This document shows positions 62,092 to 64,000 of a stretch of 64,000 bases of DNA, piece by piece (the stretch's first letter is position 1; every line of letters begins with the position of its first letter). The DNA is taken from positions 372,001-436,000 of the forward strand of contig NZ_FOTC01000001.1 in NCBI RefSeq assembly GCF_900114455.1, read 5' to 3'. A program made the translations under genes and the position numbers. Below the pieces are notes generated by a model. The model searched no databases. It was not told the DNA's origin and was given only the letters and a program-made list of their open reading frames with translations. The DNA is from Halogranum rubrum (GTDB lineage: Archaea > Halobacteriota > Halobacteria > Halobacteriales > Haloferacaceae).

Positions 62092-63924
62092 ATGGACCGC
62101 TTCGTGGACCGGGAGAGCGAACTCTCGCGGCTTCAGCACGCGGTAGCGCGGAGCCTCCTTCCTCAACGAGCGTCGAAGACGCGAGTAGGGAGGAGAGGAA
62201 GCGCGTTCGCATAGGGTTAATACACTCCGCGACGTACCCCGTGTCACTGTCACCCTCGCACAAGTCGGGGACGATAGAAGCCACCAGTAAACTGGCTTCT
62301 GTGGTGCGATTCCAACGCACCCTATACTCGGGGACGCACGCCTTTGCGTGCAACCACCGAGAATTAAATCGACGGGACAATCCACACAACGGGTCTGATA
62401 AGTGTGGGTCGCAGCAACAACTCCGACCTGCTGCCCATTCTGTGGACGGTAAGAGGAAGTCGGGCCGTGTCCATGCACGGGGCACAGGGTACAATCGCGG
62501 TGCGGGAAAAGCCCTGTCCTCAAGGAGTGACCGACCGTCGCAAGGCGGGAGGGAGCGAGTAGGGCAGGGTAGTTTACGATTGCTACGACTCAGATGACGC
62601 CGAGATGATCATCATCTTCGGTCGTCGTCGCCTTGGCAAGACCGAACTGGTTCGACAGTCGCTGTCAGACCGTGACGACACTGTACTGTACCAAGCGACC
62701 GAGACGACGCCGCAGGTGCAACTGGACGAGTTTGTTGATGTCGCCTCAGAGTCGTTTCCTGGAATCAGCCGAATCAAAGCGGAGTGGGAATCACTCCTCG
62801 GGTACCTTACAGAGCAGGATGCGATTGTCGTGCTCGACGAGTTCCCGTATCTCATCGACGCCGATGGAAGTCTCCCCTCTGTCATCCAGCGACTGTGGGA
62901 TCAAGAGCTCAGAGACACCGCGGCGACGCTCATCTTGATCGGTTCGTCAATCAGTATGATGGAAGAGGCGACACTGCTCGGGAACAGCCCGCTGTACGGT
63001 CGATTCACCGAAAAAATTGATCTCCAACAACTAGATTTCGATGCTGCATGCGAGTTCTTCCCAGACACCTATACACCTGAAGAACAGGTACTTGTGTGGA
63101 GTGTGTTCGGCGGCACGCCATACTATCTTGACAGCATCGCACGTGACTCGGATCTCGGAACGGTCATCCAACAGTCGCTTCTCTCACAGCAGGGATTTCT
63201 TCACAACGAACCCGAGTACGTCCTCCGCACGGAACTGACGGAACCAAATCGATACTTTGCTATCCTGAAAGCAATTGCCGCCGGGAATACGACCTCCAAC
63301 GAGATTGCGCAGACAATCGGAATCGATGGGAAGCAGATTTCGACATACACGCAGAAGCTAGCGCGGCTCAGATTGATCGAACGTGAGGTCCCAGTCACCG
63401 AGGACAAGACAAAATCACGTCGGGGTCGATACCGGATTCTCGACCCGCTGTTTCGCTTCTGGTTCCGATTTGTCTACGGGAACGAAGACCGGTATGACCG
63501 ACTGGGCAGCGCTGCCTACGAGGCCGTTATTGAACCGGAGCTGGCCGATTTCGTGAGCCAAGAGTTCGAGATACTTTGTCAAGACGCCCTCCCTGAGCTG
63601 TATCCTGCGGAGACGTTCGTCGATATCGGCCGGTGGTGGTACCACGAGCACGAAGTCGATGTGATCGGGCTGACGAACAATGGCACAATGGTCACAGGCG
63701 AGTGCAAGTTCACGAATTCCTCGCTCGATTACAGCGCGCTTGCGTCGCTCGAAACCCACACCGACGAGATTCGATGGTCACCAAGCGGTGAGCCAGTAAC
63801 GCATGAATATGCGCTTTTTGCCCGAAATGGGTTCACGGAGTCGGTACGAGAGGCTGCCGCCGACCGCGACGACCTTCAGTTATTCGACCTCACCAAGGTC
63901 GTTGAGAGCGTCTCAATGGTGTGA
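62092..63924 (+). pseudogene. Archaeal ATPase with DUF234 domain, interrupted after codon 15
   Basis: The start MDRFVDRESELSRLQ (62092-62136) matches the N-terminus of this family. The protein resumes at 62578 with DCYDSDDAEM and the P-loop IIIFGRRRLGKTEL. Walker B-like IVVLDEFPYLIDADG, sensor ILIGSSISMM, GGTPYYLDSIA and a winged-helix region follow. A C-terminal DUF234 nuclease-like domain includes FVDIGRWWYHEHEVDVIGL and TGECKF. The 441-bp element between is a multiple of three but contains TAG at 62212. An internal ATG at 62605 could still give a 439-residue protein with its P-loop, lacking the first 25 or so residues. Confidence 0.8.
62137..62577. mobile_element. 441-bp non-autonomous element with structured ends, IS200/IS605-like
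   Basis: The borders follow from the host gene: LQ on the left and DCYDSDD on the right. Near the left end CTCCTTCCT (62155-62163) pairs with AGGGAGGAG (62187-62195). Near the right end CCCTGTCCT (62512-62520) pairs with AGGGCAGGG (62561-62569), and the element ends GTAGTTTAC. Each stem has one G-T pair. There is no transposase frame and no target duplication, as for IS200/IS605-type insertions. The same tail type occurs at 26075-26196. Confidence 0.6.
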
Positions 63925-64000
63925 GGTGAAGTGGTGTCTTGTTGAGGCGGGGCTTCCTGCTTCGACGACGCGCTTCGTGGACCTGAATGAGTGTCCGTAG
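63913..64000 (-). pseudogene. C-terminal tail of a TnpB (IS200/IS605 accessory) protein at window edge
   Basis: The frame enters from beyond 64000 and ends at TGA 63913-63915. It reads RSTKRVVEAGSPASTRH near the end; RVVEAGSP is the hallmark C-terminus of haloarchaeal TnpB proteins. It overlaps the last 12 bases of the ATPase gene on the opposite strand. Whether the rest is intact cannot be seen. Confidence 0.5.

Noticed and set aside
62140-62560. Intron explanation for the in-phase 441-bp insert in the ATPase gene
   Set aside because: Archaeal mRNA introns need a bulge-helix-bulge at the junctions, which I could not draw; the structured ends and GTAGTTTAC tail fit a transposon-derived element better.

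Overview
The window comes from a haloarchaeon (class Halobacteria). The proteins are acidic and rich in Asp and Glu. Many genes have a TATA box about 27 bases before the start codon and almost no leader. Secreted proteins carry Tat signals. Families typical of the group are present: DUF58, DUF4350, DUF1616, DUF4129, HTH-10 and DUF7282-like. The mobile DNA consists of ISH-type elements. The genus cannot be named from the sequence alone.

Layout. 1-3.1 kb: two divergent secreted or surface proteins and a YdjM-like membrane protein. 3.2-3.5 kb: tails of an IS200/IS605-type element. 3.5-12.7 kb: a cell-envelope module with DUF1616, a DUF4129 membrane protein, DUF58, two membrane proteins, a VOC protein, a MoxR ATPase, DUF4350 and a small membrane protein. 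12.8-13.9 kb: a solo TnpA-like protein and a Tat-secreted protein. 14.1-26 kb: a glycan locus with a GT2, a sulfatase-fold enzyme, a polytopic membrane protein, two GT4 enzymes, a very large Tat-exported heparinase II/III-like protein and a membrane protein. 26.3-29.6 kb: a 48-residue zinc-finger protein and a multi-sensor histidine kinase.

30-49.4 kb is a large surface-polysaccharide or N-glycan locus. It starts with glmS and glmU (amino-sugar and UDP-sugar supply), two NAD-dependent epimerases and a membrane GT2. Next is an AT-rich island of four GT4 enzymes and a sulfatase-fold protein. A decayed IS5, a second alkaline-phosphatase-fold protein, a Wzx/AglR-type flippase, another polytopic protein and a decayed IS6 follow. 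Together these genes could make, decorate and flip a lipid-linked glycan; no oligosaccharyltransferase (AglB) was seen in the window.

50.3-54.2 kb is gene-poor and decayed. It holds a zinc-finger protein, an Mrr-type nuclease, a winged-helix regulator, a 51-residue membrane protein, a homing-repeat fragment and a truncated beta-propeller lipoprotein.

54.2-61.9 kb is a proline or proline-derivative catabolic island: proline dehydrogenase, an NSS transporter with an unusual small partner, a proline racemase-family enzyme, a sarcosine-oxidase-family flavoenzyme, an HTH-10 regulator and an aldehyde dehydrogenase. 62-64 kb: a DUF234-type ATPase gene split by a 441-bp structured element and preceded by three 15-bp repeats with an inverted arm. 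A TnpB tail lies at the right edge.
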